Positions 47,801 through 56,342 of a DNA stretch of 56,342 nt are shown here, one piece after another. Made by a program: the position numbers and the translations under genes. Under the pieces are notes generated by a model. The model saw nothing but the letters and a program-made list of their open reading frames with translations, was not told the origin of the DNA and did no database searches. The stretch spans positions 1 through 56,342 of the forward strand of contig NZ_JARIXP010000001.1 in the NCBI RefSeq assembly GCF_029269265.1. Reading direction: 5' to 3'. This DNA is from Rheinheimera sp. 1928-s (GTDB lineage Bacteria; Pseudomonadota; Gammaproteobacteria; Enterobacterales; Alteromonadaceae). The number at the start of each line of letters is the position of its first letter. Position 1 is the stretch's first letter.

Positions 47801-48370
47801 TTACGTTCAGAAGGCCAGGGTTATATTCATTACCAAAAAGGTTCAGTGGTGATGATGGCGATTAAAGACCGTTTAGGTGAAGAGCGCTTAAATGCCAACT
47901 TAAAGGCGTTTAACGAACGTTACCGTTACCGTAACGACCCTTTCCCAACCACTTTGGATTTGGTCAGCTACTTAAGCCAAAACACAGCGGCGGAAGAAAA
48001 GGCTTTTATTGACGACTTGTTTAATAACATCACCTTATATGATTTACGGGTGAAAGACGCCAAAGTCACTGAACTGGCCGATGGCAAGTTCCAGCTGAAT
48101 TTGATTCTGCATGCCGACAAGTTAGTGGCTGATGACAAAGGGGTTGAAACAACCCAAGCGCTGGCTGAGCAAATAGATATTGGTGTATTCAGTGTCGACC
48201 CGGATCAAACCACGGGTGAAAGTGGCGTGATTTATCTGAAGAAGCATCAGTTGGTGACAGGAGAAAACAGCATTGAGCTGGTGCTGGACAAGAAACCGCT
48301 GTATGTAGGTGTGGATCCTTTTGTTCGCCTGATCGACCGCGACGGCGCAGATAACATCCGCAAGTTGTAA
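44816..48370 (+). CDS. ABC-2-type permease fused to an M1-family peptidase
   Basis: The 1184-residue protein has two blocks of about six hydrophobic helices (about 15-260 and 310-560), each resembling an ABC-2 permease half. A further helix (about 560-585) leads to a long periplasmic part from about 590. That part is an M1 gluzincin-like domain with HEVAHQWWGH (zinc H926, H930, catalytic E927) and a third ligand E950. The HExxH-to-Glu spacing is 19 residues rather than the classical 18. The aminopeptidase GAMEN motif is absent; the equivalent region reads FPGYRSFAQSFANTVPYSEQ. Peptide processing coupled to export is likely. A palindromic terminator follows. Confidence 0.9.
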   Translation: MFGLMTRFELRYYLSQPSFYVVSLLLFLVSFLSVASDNVTIGGGGEVFKNSPFAIGQTLLTLSLFAMFLVVNFVGSSAVRNQQHQMEELIYSKPVSPFAYQFGRFFGSYLVVLLVYIAVPLGMLLASFMPWVDASRFGPTDLWAYAYNYLVLSIPSFFIISALFYAIAARFRSMMALYLIAVVLLVLYIVSGSVARLPEYRVWAALLDPFGLRTFLDVTRYWTIQEKNTLLIGFEGVLLQNRLLWLGVAVVLLAFSGLFKLPSLDRKDRKKSKKAELKQPELSLETLQKKSSATALLPAFWVRLRFEVKQVLFTAPFIILGLITVAQLIGPLFADFGWYGTSNWPLTQTMVGHVIGSVSLLMIIVIVYYSAEVVWRERNCGMGDIIDTMPVPNLTFWTAKLLAMALVMATLIVIGILTTISYQLIKGIENFELVQYLIRLGFFFLLPFIMSAVLAFFLQVLSPNKFVGMGLFVGYFLSTMVMASWGLGHSLYNFSSSPSIGFSDLNQYATSLTTHSVYMLYWGAISSILFVLGYGLYHRGPLQSLKVRWSKLGYHLGKTGKAVIAVSAVVAISTGAFIYQQTIVLNNYVTAEETTDLQAEYEKAFVQYAALPVLVTTTVNAQIDLYPSEQKVVARMQIQWQNKSQQPIERVLVNWPENTQQMTVTIEGASLGERDAKFRTSWLTFSTPVAPGAIVAGVIELTRESKGLRETGFDSSVVENGTFINNRELLPTFGYQEGYELQDRHERLKRDLEPNERANKLEDSKFYTQNFFGADGDFIQFEATVSTEADQVALTPGYLQKQWQQDGRNYFSYKMDQPMVNFYSISSGRYEVKKAQHNGVAIEVYYHKGHPWNVERMVESVKDSIDYFTAAFGPYQHKQLRIIEFPGYRSFAQSFANTVPYSEQIGFITDLRDPENIDPVYYVTAHEVAHQWWGHQVGAADVQGSAVISESLSQYSALMVMEKKYGADKIRKFLKIELDRYLQGRSTERLGEQPLLRSEGQGYIHYQKGSVVMMAIKDRLGEERLNANLKAFNERYRYRNDPFPTTLDLVSYLSQNTAAEEKAFIDDLFNNITLYDLRVKDAKVTELADGKFQLNLILHADKLVADDKGVETTQALAEQIDIGVFSVDPDQTTGESGVIYLKKHQLVTGENSIELVLDKKPLYVGVDPFVRLIDRDGADNIRKL

Positions 48371-48379
48371 GCATAAATT

Positions 48380-48430
48380 GGGGTCAGCTGACATTGTTAA
48401 CAGTTAACAATGTCAGCTGACCCCTTTTTT
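48380..48430 (+). repeat. GGGGTCAG palindrome acting as a terminator (copy 2)
   Basis: Two exact 22-base arms (48380-48401 and 48403-48424) are reverse complements separated by one A. The outer part is GGGGTCAGCTGACATTG and the centre is GTTAAC-A-GTTAAC. A T run follows. It starts 9 bases after the permease/peptidase stop. It shares the AAATTGGGGTCAG start and CCCC-T-run end with the copy at 43766. Confidence 0.85.
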
Positions 48431-48496
48431 AAACAGGGTGAGGGCGGTTACACTAGCTATAGTTTTATATTTGATGTGAAAAGTTAAAGTGACACT

Positions 48497-49255
48497 ATGT
48501 CCAGCACTTGTTATTTAACCCAGCCTGACTTTCCTCCTGAATTGGCTGAAAGCCTGCAACAGCAGTTTGGGCTGACTGCAACTCATGCGCCTCAAGGCTG
48601 GTATTTATGCTGGACAGGCGATGCCTTGGTGTTACGCAACACAGAACTAAATAAACAAGGCGATATACTGGTCGACTTCGCCAGTGGTGCTGCGACTTAC
48701 AGACGTAAGTTTGGTGGCGGTAAAAGTGAAGCCATAGCCAAAGCTGTAGGTTTAACCAAAAAGCCGGGTTTAACAGTAGTAGATGCAACAGCTGGTTTAG
48801 GCCGTGATGCCTTAGTGTTAGCCAGTTTAGGCGCTAAAGTAACCTTAGTGGAGCGTCAGCCTGCAGTGGCTGCTTTATTGGCGGATGGCTTGCGCCGCGC
48901 TGCTCTCGATCCAGAATTAGCGCATTGGTTGCCTGAACGTATGCAACTGGTATTTGCCCCATCGCAGCAAGCGTTAACCCAATTGCCATCACCAGATGTG
49001 GTGTATTTAGATCCTATGTTTCCGGCTCGTGAAAAGTCGGCTTTGGTAAAAAAAGAGATGCAGGCTTTTCATCAGGTGGTAGGCACAGATGACGATGCAG
49101 ATGCCTTGTTTCCATTAGCCTGGCAACTGGCCAGCAAAAGAGTAGTGGTAAAGCGGCCTGGTTATGCAGAGTTTTTAGCAGGGCAAAAACCCAGTATGCA
49201 AATCGAAGGTAAAAACAACAGATTTGATGTGTATGTCAAAGCGGCTTTGGATTAA
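48497..49255 (+). CDS. rsmJ: 16S rRNA (guanine1516-N2)-methyltransferase
   Basis: The 252-residue SAM enzyme methylates G1516 of 16S rRNA. The SAM motif [20 protein letters not shown] lies near residues 97-116, followed by LVERQ. The catalytic motif [10 protein letters not shown] lies near 172, and KRPG is close to the C-terminus. Length and motif order match E. coli RsmJ (YhiQ). It precedes the peroxiredoxin gene by about 25 bases in the same direction. Confidence 0.94.
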   Translation: MSSTCYLTQPDFPPELAESLQQQFGLTATHAPQGWYLCWTGDALVLRNTELNKQGDILVDFASGAATYRRKFGGGKSEAIAKAVGLTKKPGLTVVDATAGLGRDALVLASLGAKVTLVERQPAVAALLADGLRRAALDPELAHWLPERMQLVFAPSQQALTQLPSPDVVYLDPMFPAREKSALVKKEMQAFHQVVGTDDDADALFPLAWQLASKRVVVKRPGYAEFLAGQKPSMQIEGKNNRFDVYVKAALD

Positions 49256-49279
49256 CTGAATGAAATGAGGGATAAATTG

Positions 49280-49753
49280 ATGATCAAAATTGGCGATACC
49301 TTACCCGAAGTGACCTTTGCACGTTTAACCGACAATGGCCCTGTGAACCTGACCACCACTGAAGTGTTTAAAGGCGAAAAAGTGGTGTTGTTTGCCGTAC
49401 CAGGTGCTTTTACTCCAACCTGCAGCGCAGCCCATTTACCTGGCTTTATTGAACAGGCGCAGCAGTTTTTTGATAAAGGCGTAGACCGTATTATCTGTAC
49501 TTCGGTCAATGATGCTTATGTGATGGATGCCTGGGGTAAAGCTCATAACGCTGCTGACATTGTGTTTTTAGCAGACGGTGCCGGCAAGTTTGCCAAAGCT
49601 ATAGGCCTGGATGCAGATACCGGCGATTTTGGTGGTGTACGCTCAAAGCGTTACGCTATGGTTGTGGAGAATGCTGTAGTGACAGCGCTGAATGTTGATG
49701 AACCTAAGCAGTTTGAAGTCAGTAAAGCTGAAGTGATGTTAGAGCTGGTGTAA
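49280..49753 (+). CDS. Prx5-type peroxiredoxin
   Basis: The 157-residue thiol peroxidase reduces hydrogen peroxide and organic peroxides, usually with glutaredoxin/GSH or thioredoxin. The peroxidatic cysteine is C48 in PGAFTPTCSAAHLPGF, the Prx5 signature. RYAMVVENAVVTALNV lies in the C-terminal third. The ATG at 49280 has AGGGAT at correct spacing and gives the standard N-terminus; an ATG 15 bases earlier lies before that ribosome site. Probably cotranscribed with rsmJ. Confidence 0.92.
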   Translation: MIKIGDTLPEVTFARLTDNGPVNLTTTEVFKGEKVVLFAVPGAFTPTCSAAHLPGFIEQAQQFFDKGVDRIICTSVNDAYVMDAWGKAHNAADIVFLADGAGKFAKAIGLDADTGDFGGVRSKRYAMVVENAVVTALNVDEPKQFEVSKAEVMLELV

Positions 49754-49761
49754 GCCAGCTC
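49742..49761 (+). terminator. Weak hairpin at the end of the peroxiredoxin gene
   Basis: GAGCTGG and CCAGCTC flank TGTAAG, overlapping the stop codon. Only a weak T-containing stretch follows. It lies at the junction with the convergent Sel1-like gene. Confidence 0.4.
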
Positions 49762-49805
49762 TGGTCTGTCATTACCCTGATTACAGATATATCAGAGCAG
49801 ATACA

Positions 49806-50774
49806 TCAAGGCAGATAAAGAGTGCCATTGGCTTTTATCATCGCCAGCCACTGCTCTGACAAAACCTGAGCTTGTTCAATCTGATCAAGGCTAAGTTCTG
49901 ACTGACGACGTTGCACAAACCAAGAGTATCTGCTTTGCAACTCATTGTCGTCCGTCAGCTCCAGGATCAGCAGGTTTAAAGCATAGGATTTAGCGCGACC
50001 ATGTTCGCCATAGTTTTGTGAGTGGTGCATTTTCGACAGGGTGATCAGCGCTTTGATGCTTCCGTGTTGTGATGCAGACTCCAATAATGAAAGCTGTAGC
50101 TGAATAAAGTCTTCCCGTTTTTGGATATAAGCGCCACGTTCAAGCTCTGTTGCACCAGCTAATTTCATAAATAGCTCTGGCGTGATTGTGGCTATTTCCT
50201 CCTGAGCAGGCACATAACCCGCCTTGGCTGCAGTTTCTAAATAAGCGTAAAACTCATCGCGTTGCTGCTGATTTATTCCTTCACAAAACTCATAGCGTTC
50301 TTTGATGTCAGCTATAGCAAATCCATCATCTTTATATTCATAGGCTTGTTGCAAACGCGTGTCTAAATCGGTTTCATCCAGCGGTGCCATGGCACAAAAC
50401 CTCAGGTTCATTGCCAGATTATAGGCGGCATGCAGATCGCCTTTGTCGGCCCGGTTTTTCAGCTTTGCGTGCTGAGTTCGCAGAGGCTGATCCAGTTTCC
50501 AGTCTGTTTGTTCAATAACGACCATCTGTTCAGCTGGTTCTGACGCTGCCGGATTGGAATTGAGATCGGCGGTTACGTCCTTCTCAATAGCTAAGGGCAC
50601 CGGGCTGGATTTTTCAATATCAGAGTTTTGCTGTGTTTGATCTTGTGCTTGATCCTGAACGCTGAGATCACTGCTGAAGTGGTTAAAAAACAATCTGCTG
50701 CAGATCAGCAGTAACAGGACAGACAAAGCTATTTTTGTCACAGCGGGATTGAAAAAAGCGAAGAGTTTGCGCAT
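49806..50774 (-). CDS. Membrane-anchored Sel1-like repeat protein of unknown function
   Basis: The 322-residue protein has one N-terminal membrane segment (about 12-30), a Gln/Asp/Pro-rich linker to about 95, then a helical periplasmic domain. LKNRADKGDLHAAYNLAMNL and LESASQHGSIKALITLSKMH look like Sel1/TPR-type repeats, so a protein-binding scaffold is likely. The ATG at 50774 follows ACAAGGA; a GTG one codon earlier is possible. A decayed fragment of a close paralogue lies at 53008-53096 in the same orientation, on the far side of glf and the DUF707 gene. Confidence 0.8.
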   Translation of the reverse strand: MRKLFAFFNPAVTKIALSVLLLLICSRLFFNHFSSDLSVQDQAQDQTQQNSDIEKSSPVPLAIEKDVTADLNSNPAASEPAEQMVVIEQTDWKLDQPLRTQHAKLKNRADKGDLHAAYNLAMNLRFCAMAPLDETDLDTRLQQAYEYKDDGFAIADIKERYEFCEGINQQQRDEFYAYLETAAKAGYVPAQEEIATITPELFMKLAGATELERGAYIQKREDFIQLQLSLLESASQHGSIKALITLSKMHHSQNYGEHGRAKSYALNLLILELTDDNELQSRYSWFVQRRQSELSLDQIEQAQVLSEQWLAMIKANGTLYLP

Positions 50775-50969
50775 CACATTCCTTGTAAAAGTTCAGATAT
50801 GACCATACCAGAACTATCCGATCAACACCACGGCAGTGGGCAGCCTGTATTAGGGTTTTGTATCGCATAACATCAGATTGTTGTCTTTGGTGCAATATTG
50901 TTAAGTTATGTTATACAGCCTGTAGTTTTATTTTGCCCGGTGTAATATGTCGGCAAATTTCCACATTGA

Positions 50970-52136
<1,167 letters not shown>

Positions 52137-52151
52137 CGCGGAGCTGAAGAT

Positions 52152-52964
52152 ATGAAACCTTTTCTGGTGATTGGACGGGTAGGGGATAAGTCCTTGCATC
52201 CAGGCTGGTTGTTGGGGGCTGAACCTAATTTTGATGTGTTTTTGAGTTATTTTGGTGATGAACCAGACAAGTTTCGTGATCAGGCTACTTATTATGAGCA
52301 GGTCAAAGGTGGGAAGTGGCCAATACTCCACCGCATTATTACTGAACATTGGGATCTGATCAGTCGTTACTCAGCGGTCTGGTTACCGGATGATGATTTA
52401 CTGACCAATGCACATGATATAAATAAGATGTTTGCTTTTATGCAAGCTTTTGATTTATCGCTGGCACAGCCAGCATTGTCATTAGATTCATACTTTTCGC
52501 ATTCAAGTTTGTTACAACAAACGAACTCTATACTGCGCTTTACTAATTTTGTTGAAGTGATGGCACCTATCTTTTCGGCAGATGCGTTAAAACAGCTACG
52601 CAACACCTTTGGTGAAAGTCCTTCAGGCTGGGGACTGGATAATCTGTGGCCTCTGTTACTGGACAATAGTAATAAGCGCAAAATAGCAATTCTGGATGCG
52701 GTGACTGTGGTCCATACCCGCCCTTTAGGGGGGGAGCTTTACAAAAAGAACCCAGAGTTGTCGCCTGAACGTGATGTAGAAAAACTGATCCAACAATATA
52801 GTGATTTGTTCATCAGCCGCAGGAGTTTTAAAAACAAGTTCCGCATTTATGCAACGGCAAATCTTGCAGTGAACAACTCTGATATATCCGCTTTTGTGAA
52901 AGGTAAACTGTATCGCCTAATTGCGAAGCATCGTAGTTCCAGAGTGGAAAAATATTCCGCTTAA
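52152..52964 (+). CDS. DUF707-family glycosyltransferase-like protein
   Basis: The 270-residue protein has no signal peptide. It contains WLPDDDLLTN near residue 76, a DxD-like acidic motif, and SGWGLDNLWPLLL with VVHTRPLGG later. These fit DUF707, a family usually found in surface polysaccharide loci and suspected to be glycosyltransferases. Its position directly after glf suggests transfer of galactofuranose or another sugar to LPS or capsule. The activity is unproven. Confidence 0.82.
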   Translation: MKPFLVIGRVGDKSLHPGWLLGAEPNFDVFLSYFGDEPDKFRDQATYYEQVKGGKWPILHRIITEHWDLISRYSAVWLPDDDLLTNAHDINKMFAFMQAFDLSLAQPALSLDSYFSHSSLLQQTNSILRFTNFVEVMAPIFSADALKQLRNTFGESPSGWGLDNLWPLLLDNSNKRKIAILDAVTVVHTRPLGGELYKKNPELSPERDVEKLIQQYSDLFISRRSFKNKFRIYATANLAVNNSDISAFVKGKLYRLIAKHRSSRVEKYSA

Positions 52965-53007
52965 CAAAATTGGGCGGCTGTTCTGGTATTTGCGGAACAG
53001 TCGCCTG

Positions 53008-53096
53008 ATGCTGTTGGTCTATTCCGGCACAAAACTGATAGCGTTCTTTGATGTTCGCGACCGCAAGGCTATCTTCATTACAGTCCTTGTAAAAGT
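53008..53096 (-). pseudogene. Relic of a Sel1-like paralogue (internally deleted)
   Basis: On the minus strand the stretch translates to ...NIKERYQFCAGIDQQ, matching DIKERYEFCEGINQQ of the intact gene at 49806-50774. Directly upstream of that block (53083-53096) is ACAAGGA with its flank, matching the promoter-proximal region of the intact gene. The 5' half of the gene is therefore missing, joining the ribosome site to mid-gene. No open frame of useful length remains. The rest of the 52965-53110 gap shows nothing else. Confidence 0.75.
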
Positions 53097-53110
53097 GTAG
53101 GCCCGGAACC

Positions 53111-53668
53111 TTAGTTCACCACGAATTCCAAAGCCGCTTTAATTGAAGGCCAGACTTCATCTGCGCTGGCTTTATCTTCTGCTGTCAATGTTTGGCCTGA
53201 TAACACCAACACTTTACGGCCAACACCAGCAGCTTTGGCTGCTTGCATATCGGCTTTTTTATCGCCCAGCATCAGGCTTTGGCTTGGGTCTATCTGATAC
53301 TTGTTTATGGCCTGCACTAACATGCCCGGCGCTGGTTTACGGCAATCGCAGTCGATTTGATAAGGCGGCTTGGCATTGACCGGATGATGAGGGCAAAAAA
53401 ATACATCAGTGATAAATACACCGTGCGATTCAAACTGAGCTTTCATCCAGTCGGTCAACGCATAAAACTGCTGCTCGTTGTAATAACCCCGGCCTACGCC
53501 GGATTGATTGGTTACCACTATCAGTAAATAACCCTGCTGCTGCAAATGGCGGCAAGCGTCGAAGACTCCCTCAATAAACTCGAACTGCTCCGGATTGCTG
53601 ACATAACCGTGATCGACATTAATCACACCGTCGCGATCTAAAAACGCGGCTTTTTGCATCTGTTTCAT
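53111..53668 (-). CDS. gmhB: D-glycero-beta-D-manno-heptose 1,7-bisphosphate 7-phosphatase
   Basis: The 185-residue HAD phosphatase acts in ADP-heptose synthesis for LPS. The DRDGVIN motif has D11 and D13, TNQSGVGRGYY lies near residue 54, and the zinc-site pattern CPHHP...DCDCRKP is present. Late motif GDKKADMQAA supplies the metal ligand. It follows the GT9 gene by 10 bases and shares its transcript. Confidence 0.93.
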   Translation of the reverse strand: MKQMQKAAFLDRDGVINVDHGYVSNPEQFEFIEGVFDACRHLQQQGYLLIVVTNQSGVGRGYYNEQQFYALTDWMKAQFESHGVFITDVFFCPHHPVNAKPPYQIDCDCRKPAPGMLVQAINKYQIDPSQSLMLGDKKADMQAAKAAGVGRKVLVLSGQTLTAEDKASADEVWPSIKAALEFVVN

Positions 53669-53678
53669 AACTGCTGGC

Positions 53679-54740
53679 TCATAGTTGCTGCTCTGCCACT
53701 ACTTTATCGAACATAGCGGTCACAGCCTCTACAGCTATTTTTTGCATAATATCAGTGCCTTTGACGCGGGTGCCCCATTTCAGCTCTGCTGCAGTTTTGC
53801 CTTGCTGTGCCAGTAAAGATTGGTGATACACCTCGACCACATACTGACGGAACAAATAAGGGCCGGTGCGATCCGGATTACTGTGGCCATATAAACCTAT
53901 CACCGGAGTTCCAACAGCCACCGCCATATGAGTAGGGCCTGTATCTGGCGCTAAGACTAAACTTGCGTGTTTCAATAAAGCCAGCAGCTGTTTTAAATTG
54001 GTTTTGCCGGTGAGGTCTGTGATGGGATGCTGTGCTGATGCCAAAATAGCCTGGCTTAAAGTACGTTCCAGCTCTGTCGGGCCACCAGATAAAATCACTG
54101 CAAAGCCTTTGGTATGGGCATAATCGGCCAAAGTCGCATAACGCTCCGGTAACCAGTTGCGTTCTGCTTTTGAAGCTGCAGGGCTGATGATCAAGACGCG
54201 TGAGTTACCGGTTGCAGCTAACTGCTGTTTTGCCCATAACTCATCGGCGTCAGGAATAGGCAGTTGCCATGTTGGAGTTTTTCCAAGTTCTTGCTCTGAT
54301 ACACCAATAGCTTTAGCAAACTGGCGAAAGCCATCCAGCACATGGCTACGTGGCGCTGGCTCTATCCGATGACGCATAAAAAGCGCATGTAACTCTTTGG
54401 CTGTGTGCCAGTCGAAACCAATCTTTTTGCGCGCCTTGATACAAAGCGAGGCGACATTAGCGCGAAAGGCCACCTGCATATGCAGCAGCACATCAAAATA
54501 GTCGTTTTTTAAATCCTGCTTGAGCTGGCTATAAGCCGCTTTGCCAAGCTTTTTATCAAAAATCACAAAACGTACACCGGGCAAACCTTCCAGCAAGCGG
54601 GCTTCGATTTTGCCGATGATCCAGGTGATTTGCGCTTGTGGATGCTGACGCTGAATAGATTGCACCACGGACACTGCATTGCAAACATCACCGATAGCGG
54701 ATAAACGCAGAATACAAATAGAAGTTATGGGCTGCGACAA
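53679..54740 (-). CDS. Glycosyltransferase family 9 (heptosyltransferase-like)
   Basis: The 353-residue cytoplasmic GT-B enzyme has the ADP-heptose:LPS heptosyltransferase fold: ILRLSAIGDVCNAVSVVQSIQ at the N-terminus, and in the C-terminal half ISPAASKAERNWLPERYATL and the GPTHMAVAVGTPVIGLYG nucleotide-sugar site. Whether it is WaaC, WaaF or another GT9 cannot be decided. The start is a TTG one base after the hldE stop, with CAGGGA about ten bases upstream. It is part of the heptose operon. Confidence 0.88.
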   Translation of the reverse strand: MSQPITSICILRLSAIGDVCNAVSVVQSIQRQHPQAQITWIIGKIEARLLEGLPGVRFVIFDKKLGKAAYSQLKQDLKNDYFDVLLHMQVAFRANVASLCIKARKKIGFDWHTAKELHALFMRHRIEPAPRSHVLDGFRQFAKAIGVSEQELGKTPTWQLPIPDADELWAKQQLAATGNSRVLIISPAASKAERNWLPERYATLADYAHTKGFAVILSGGPTELERTLSQAILASAQHPITDLTGKTNLKQLLALLKHASLVLAPDTGPTHMAVAVGTPVIGLYGHSNPDRTGPYLFRQYVVEVYHQSLLAQQGKTAAELKWGTRVKGTDIMQKIAVEAVTAMFDKVVAEQQL

Positions 54741-54741
54741 A

Positions 54742-56202
54742 TCAGTTATTTCCCTGCAAGTCCTGAATTTTCCGTATTACTTTGCTGGTGGAGCGGCCAT
54801 CAACAAAAGTCAGCACCTGCACTTCACCACCATGAGCTATCACCACGTCTGCGCCCACTATGGTTGCAATGCTGTAGTCGCCGCCTTTGACCAATACGTC
54901 AGGCAATATGCTGCTAATAAGTTGGAATGGAGTATCGTTTTCGGCAACGTCATCGCCAAAAGGCACCACCCAGTCGACACTGGCCAAGCTTGCCAGCACT
55001 GTGGCGCGGTCTTCCAACGTATTAATCGGGCGCTGTTCGCCTTTTAAGCGGCGCACTGAAGCATCTGAATTCAAACCTACGACTAAACGGTCACCCAAAG
55101 CCTTAGCCTGAGCTAAATAACGCACATGACCTGCGTGTAAAATATCAAAGCAGCCGTTGGTAAAGACAATACGTTCGCCGTTTTGACGGGCAAACTGAAT
55201 ATGCTGCAGTACTTTGTTAAAAGGCGTCTGGTAAAAATCGCCCTGACGGAATAAGTCTTTATTTAACTTAGCGGCCAGCTCTTCAGGAGAAACTGTCGCT
55301 GCGCCCACTTTGCCTACCACTATGCCTGCCGCCAAATTGGCCAGCTGAGTGGCATCATGTAACGACATACCAGCACTTAACATCACAGCTAAAGTGGCGA
55401 TCACTGTGTCCCCAGCACCTGTTACATCACTGACTTCCAATACCTGGGCCGGGAAGTGATGATGTTCAGTGGCGGTAATAAGGCTCATACCTTGTTCGCT
55501 ACGGGTTAATAAAATCGAGGCTAAACCTGCTTTTTGCATCAGCTCACGGGCTGAGCAGAGCATATCTTCCACTGAAGCTGTTTTACCACCTGCAGTTTTA
55601 AACTCACCTAAATTTGGCGTAATCACATCAGCACCGGCGTATACCGACAAATCCGCTTGTTTCGGGTCAACCAATACAGTTTTGCCAGCCGCTTTGGCCA
55701 GTTTGATCATTTTGGAAATATGCTGCAACGAGCCTTTGTTGTAATCACTGAACAGGATCACATCGTAGTTCTGATATACAGCGGCAAAACGTTCTGCCAG
55801 AAGTTCGGCGTCTTCGCTGCTGAACATTTCTTCCTGATCCAGCCGCACTATTTGCTGTTGGCGCGACACCACCCGCATTTTGGCGATAGTAGGTTTGTCA
55901 TTTTGACTAAACAATTCTGAGTGAATTTGTTCACCCGCCAGCAACTGCTGCAAAGACTCGCCAGCGCTGTCGTTACCAATAATACCTAATAAGCCTACTT
56001 TACCGTCCAGATGGGCAATATTACGTGCCACGTTGGCAGCGCCACCGGCTTTGTCTTCTATTTTGCTGATTTTCACCACAGGCACCGGCGCTTCAGGTGA
56101 TATACGCTGCGAGTCGCCATTAAAATAGCGGTCCAGCATCACATCACCCACCACCAGTACAGAAGCAGAAGACAAATTTTGCAGCAGGCTCAGATTAATC
56201 AT
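54742..56202 (-). CDS. hldE: Bifunctional heptose-7-phosphate kinase / heptose-1-phosphate adenylyltransferase
   Basis: The 486-residue fusion enzyme makes ADP-D-glycero-beta-D-manno-heptose. The N-terminal ribokinase-like domain (to about 320) has GGAANVARN near residue 52 and [11 protein letters not shown] near 260. The C-terminal nucleotidyltransferase (about 340-486) has [16 protein letters not shown]. The length is normal. Its ATG shares a base with the upstream stop (TGATG). Order of the minus-strand operon: gmhA-like, hldE, GT9, gmhB. Confidence 0.96.
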   Translation of the reverse strand: MINLSLLQNLSSASVLVVGDVMLDRYFNGDSQRISPEAPVPVVKISKIEDKAGGAANVARNIAHLDGKVGLLGIIGNDSAGESLQQLLAGEQIHSELFSQNDKPTIAKMRVVSRQQQIVRLDQEEMFSSEDAELLAERFAAVYQNYDVILFSDYNKGSLQHISKMIKLAKAAGKTVLVDPKQADLSVYAGADVITPNLGEFKTAGGKTASVEDMLCSARELMQKAGLASILLTRSEQGMSLITATEHHHFPAQVLEVSDVTGAGDTVIATLAVMLSAGMSLHDATQLANLAAGIVVGKVGAATVSPEELAAKLNKDLFRQGDFYQTPFNKVLQHIQFARQNGERIVFTNGCFDILHAGHVRYLAQAKALGDRLVVGLNSDASVRRLKGEQRPINTLEDRATVLASLASVDWVVPFGDDVAENDTPFQLISSILPDVLVKGGDYSIATIVGADVVIAHGGEVQVLTFVDGRSTSKVIRKIQDLQGNN

Positions 56203-56342
56203 CAGTTGTTTCCTACGATGGCCAGATCAAGTGCTTCGCAGAGCCAGTGGCCAATAAACATATGTATTTCCTGAATACGGGCTGTTTCGTCGTTTTTAAC
56301 GATAATAGGCAGTTTGGCGATGTCTTTAACTAAACCGCCATC
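56202..56342 (-). CDS. Phosphoheptose isomerase-like SIS-domain protein, 3' end
   Basis: The last 46 codons of a minus-strand gene end at TGA 56204-56202, overlapping the hldE start. The translated end includes [15 protein letters not shown] and [20 protein letters not shown], which match the C-terminal helix of GmhA/DiaA-type SIS proteins. From its place next to hldE, sedoheptulose-7-phosphate isomerase (GmhA) is the best guess. The rest lies outside the window. Confidence 0.8.
   Translation of the reverse strand, partial: DGGLVKDIAKLPIIVKNDETARIQEIHMFIGHWLCEALDLAIVGNN

Noticed and set aside
50867-50914. ATAACAT/ATGTTAT inverted repeat upstream of glf
   Set aside because: The arms are 34 bases apart, AT-rich and short, so a regulatory call is not supported.

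Overview
The window is a gammaproteobacterial chromosome segment, most likely from the Rheinheimera/Alishewanella neighbourhood (Chromatiaceae or Alteromonadales-like). This is inferred from the rRNA style, from the gene families (prlC, rsmJ, cysM, a GSH-type gor, heptose-LPS genes, MipA/DUF3019 with a two-component system) and from two proteins with GlyGly-CTERM sorting tails. I could not run a database search, so the genus is an inference. No CRISPR array, tRNA, insertion sequence or clear prophage is visible.

Layout. 1-508 is the end of an rRNA operon (23S 3' end, 5S, terminator), followed by an unusual 42-bp direct repeat that carries blocks resembling 5S rRNA. 918-9467 is housekeeping: a membrane-anchored alpha/beta hydrolase, then a minus-strand run ylqF - amidohydrolase - RNA methyltransferase - cysM - EamA exporter, then a secreted FG-GAP protein and a small HEAGH protein. 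9598-13997 is a compact modification cluster: an Asp/Asn-hydroxylase-like 2-OG oxygenase, a methyltransferase fused to a PhyH dioxygenase, and two sulfotransferase-like proteins. The first three genes overlap and are translationally coupled. 14114-15384 holds a GNAT acetyltransferase and a phage-tail-collar (MdpB-like) protein. 15478-25488 is one giant surface protein of about 3336 residues. It has many Ig/cadherin repeats, including six near-identical 93-residue copies, then TSP3 and choice-of-anchor modules, then a GlyGly-CTERM tail that runs straight into a second signal-like segment and an OmpA-like beta-barrel.

25618-32049 carries a TM2-like mini protein, a periplasmic binding protein, manC, a membrane-linked AraC regulator next to a secreted NTF2-DJ-1/PfpI fusion, and gor. 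32129-35257 is a four-gene coupled operon, mipA - DUF3019 - response regulator - sensor kinase. Divergent from it is a 1751-residue subtilisin with its own GlyGly-CTERM tail. 40853-49753 has prlC behind a sigma-32-like promoter, a Tag-like glycosylase, an ABC ATPase with a permease/M1-peptidase fusion, rsmJ and a peroxiredoxin. Two related GGGGTCAG palindromes sit at gene ends here.

49806-56342 is surface carbohydrate: glf (galactofuranose) with a DUF707 protein, bracketed by a Sel1-like gene and a decayed fragment of a paralogue, then the minus-strand heptose genes gmhA-like - hldE - GT9 - gmhB. The strongest leads for new biology are the adhesin/barrel fusion, the hydroxylase-methyltransferase-sulfotransferase cluster with its neighbours, and the 5S-like repeat.
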